DNA of 64,000 nucleotides from Scolanthus callimorphus (taxonomy: Eukaryota > Cnidaria > Anthozoa > Actiniaria > Edwardsiidae). Below, piece by piece: positions 62,201 through 64,000 of the stretch. The stretch covers positions 15,780,913 to 15,844,912 of the forward strand of contig CM066915.1 of the NCBI GenBank assembly GCA_033964015.1, read 5' to 3'. Positions within the stretch are counted from its first letter, which is position 1. Each line of letters opens with the position of its first letter. Under the pieces are notes generated by a model, which saw only the letters and a list, made by a program, of their open reading frames with translations, had not been told where the DNA came from and did no database searches. The position numbers and the translations under genes were made by a program.

Positions 62201-64000
62201 GACAATGAAGGAAAGTAAAAACAAGTCAAGAAAGGTAACCAGTCCTATAAACCATGAGTTAACAAGCCAAAATTGAAACAGATGTGAAAAAATACATCAT
62301 ATTTCAGTGTTAGAAATTCGTCTTGTGAAGTCACAACATGAATTTATCTTTTAGAGATGAGATCTACAAGCTAAAATGGGCAAGCCACAAGTTTTTAAGG
62401 CCCACCACAACCACCATCCTTTGCACGCCGGGGTACACTTTCTCAATAGCAGAAAATGTTCCTTGTAATGATACTTGAAACAACTGTTTTAATGGTTCCA
62501 TTTTTTGCATTATTTCCCAGGTATTTAAGTTTTTTCAGAGAGTCTAACTATTTCAATCCAAGTTTTTGCGACATTTCTAATGAAAGTGCAAGATGTAGCA
62601 ATTCAAAACAAAAACTCAAGCTTGCAAATGGTGGCTGTTGGTGGTGGGCATTTAAAGCAGAATGATGCAATAAAAGTAGCTGTATCACAACAGGCTTAAC
62701 ATTTGAAAAATTATTTTTTTAACAAATTATGTAGAGGCAGTTTGTTAGAAAATGCACGAGTTTTTTATTCCACACTTGATAATTGGAAATTCTCGACACA
62801 TTTAGCCAGTTAATTTGTAGACATTTCGACCCTGATCTTTTTTTACTATAAACTGTCTAAAAACAAGGGTGGCAAACTTGAACTCACTACCGTAACTGTA
62901 CCAAACAAAAAAGGGACTCTTAGATAACAGCTGCATTACATCATTTCAGAACCAATTGTTACTACTTGAAATAATTTTACGCTAGAAATTGAGAGCAATT
63001 TTTTAAACACTCAATAATTGCAAATTCTGCTCGCATTTAGCTTGTGAGAATTTCAACCCTGTGTAAGCAGTTTTCGGCATTTTCCCTTTTAATTCTGAGA
63101 AAGATGATGTGAGCCAAGCAATTTTGCAAGCCGTTTGCACAGAATTAGCAGTAAGTACTCTAACTTTTGGTTGTACTGTACTATAATCATCCAGAGCTGT
63201 CAGAATGATTTGAAGTACATGTAGGCAGCTGCTCAAAAAAGTAGCTGGCTGCAAAAGAAAAAACGGCCAACATGCAAATTTCAAAGCTTCAAAGCAACAA
63301 GTCAGTTTCATCGCCGAGCCAAATCTGGCACAGGTGTAGAGCTGGGAGGTTTTAAAGAGCAACCAAAATTTAAGCAAATTTCGCAAACAATGAGGTGAGC
63401 TTCAGGCTTCATTTAACAAAGTTCTGTGGTTCAAACGTTTTTGTGACCCACATTTGGCAAAAACGTAGCTGGTGATTTAACATGAAGTAGCTGCCGTAGC
63501 TCTGTTTCTGCAGACCACTAGCCTAGTTTTTAGAATATTGTTAAAACAACCGTTAATGTGATGGTGGCAGCAATGCATAGAAAGCTACTATAATTCTTTT
63601 CCCTACTTGGCACTGACCCTGATCACAACAATTTTCCAAATTTTCACCCACTATTCAACTAGTGCCTTTGGTTTGGGCATGTTTATTGAAAAAAATACTT
63701 TCTCTGTCAGCTGCAACTGATGTACCAGATTAATTACTGGTTTATTGACTAATAAGGAAAAACAAGGGCGTTTCGAATTTAAAATTTTTGTTTTGAATGT
63801 CTTAGGGGTCTCGGTAATGGTACACATTTAAAAATCAATAATATGACTTTTTTTTCCTGAAATTCAATTGATAGTCCTAAAGTATATTTCTAGTACTTCA
63901 AATGACATGTCAGCTGTTTTCCGAGGCTTCAATTGCCCATCATTTTGTATTACCCGCCACTCATTTTCTGTAATGTAATAAACTTTACATGCTTGGTACT
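62201..64000. other. Non-coding, no gene recognised
   Basis: AT-rich with frames of at most 127 codons (63003-63386, minus) lacking recognisable domains. The last ~220 bp is the second copy of a dispersed repeat. Confidence 0.5.
63760..63980 (-). repeat. Dispersed repeat, copy B
   Basis: The reverse complement of this stretch aligns with 38340-38545 (ATTACAGAAAATGAGTGGCG, GGGCAATTGAAG, GTCATTTGAAGTA). Two copies 25 kb apart in opposite orientation show a repeat family; there is no coding content. Confidence 0.75.

Noticed and set aside
1..64000. tRNA, rRNA or other structured RNA genes
   Set aside because: No cloverleaf with GGTTCRANNCC box or rRNA core motif was recognised on either strand by eye; a covariance-model scan was not possible.

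Overview
This looks like a window of a metazoan nuclear genome, most likely a cnidarian (anthozoan). It is AT-rich, has GT-AG introns, and carries no operons or bacterial gene spacing. It is packed with eukaryotic mobile elements: Ty3/gypsy and Pao/BEL-like LTR elements, L1/Tx1-like and Jockey/CR1-like LINEs, a Penelope-like element and many short inverted-repeat elements. The cnidarian assignment is an inference from the mix of families; no species-specific marker was seen.

Layout. 1-3.6 kb: a foldback repeat, an acidic ORF and a 290-bp tandem duplication. 3.86-9.0 kb: a broken, once-spliced gene of an uncharacterised metazoan repeat family (zinc-binding N-terminus, GCD-motif C-terminus). 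9.8-16.0 kb: an old L1/Tx1-like LINE on the minus strand, cut into three pieces by a 1.06-kb inverted-repeat element and a 2.7-kb insert that contains a separate spliced minus-strand gene model. 17.8-18.5 kb: two phase-compatible exons of an uncharacterised gene. 21.1-21.8 kb: a decayed retroelement gag. 21.8-36.2 kb: a tandem array of a ~925-bp unit. At three points the array carries the same antisense 3' end of a Pao/BEL-like retroelement (protease, polypurine tract, ~122-bp LTR). One unit is interrupted by a 687-bp element with a 3-bp target duplication and another by a 5'-truncated LINE. 37-42.8 kb: decayed repeats. 43.0-54.6 kb: nested inverted repeats. Old, diverged outer arms flank two nearly identical, head-to-head Penelope-like copies that share the same disabling lesions. 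55.27-62.20 kb: a Ty3/gypsy element with apparently identical 183-bp LTRs and a 5-bp target duplication. Its integrase region is split by a 2.5-kb inverted-repeat element with 22-bp subterminal repeats, which itself holds two smaller inverted-repeat elements. 62.2-64 kb: no recognisable gene.

Almost nothing here looks like an intact host gene. The window is best read as a record of nested insertions whose order can be worked out from who interrupts whom. No RNA genes, CRISPR arrays or replication origins were recognised.
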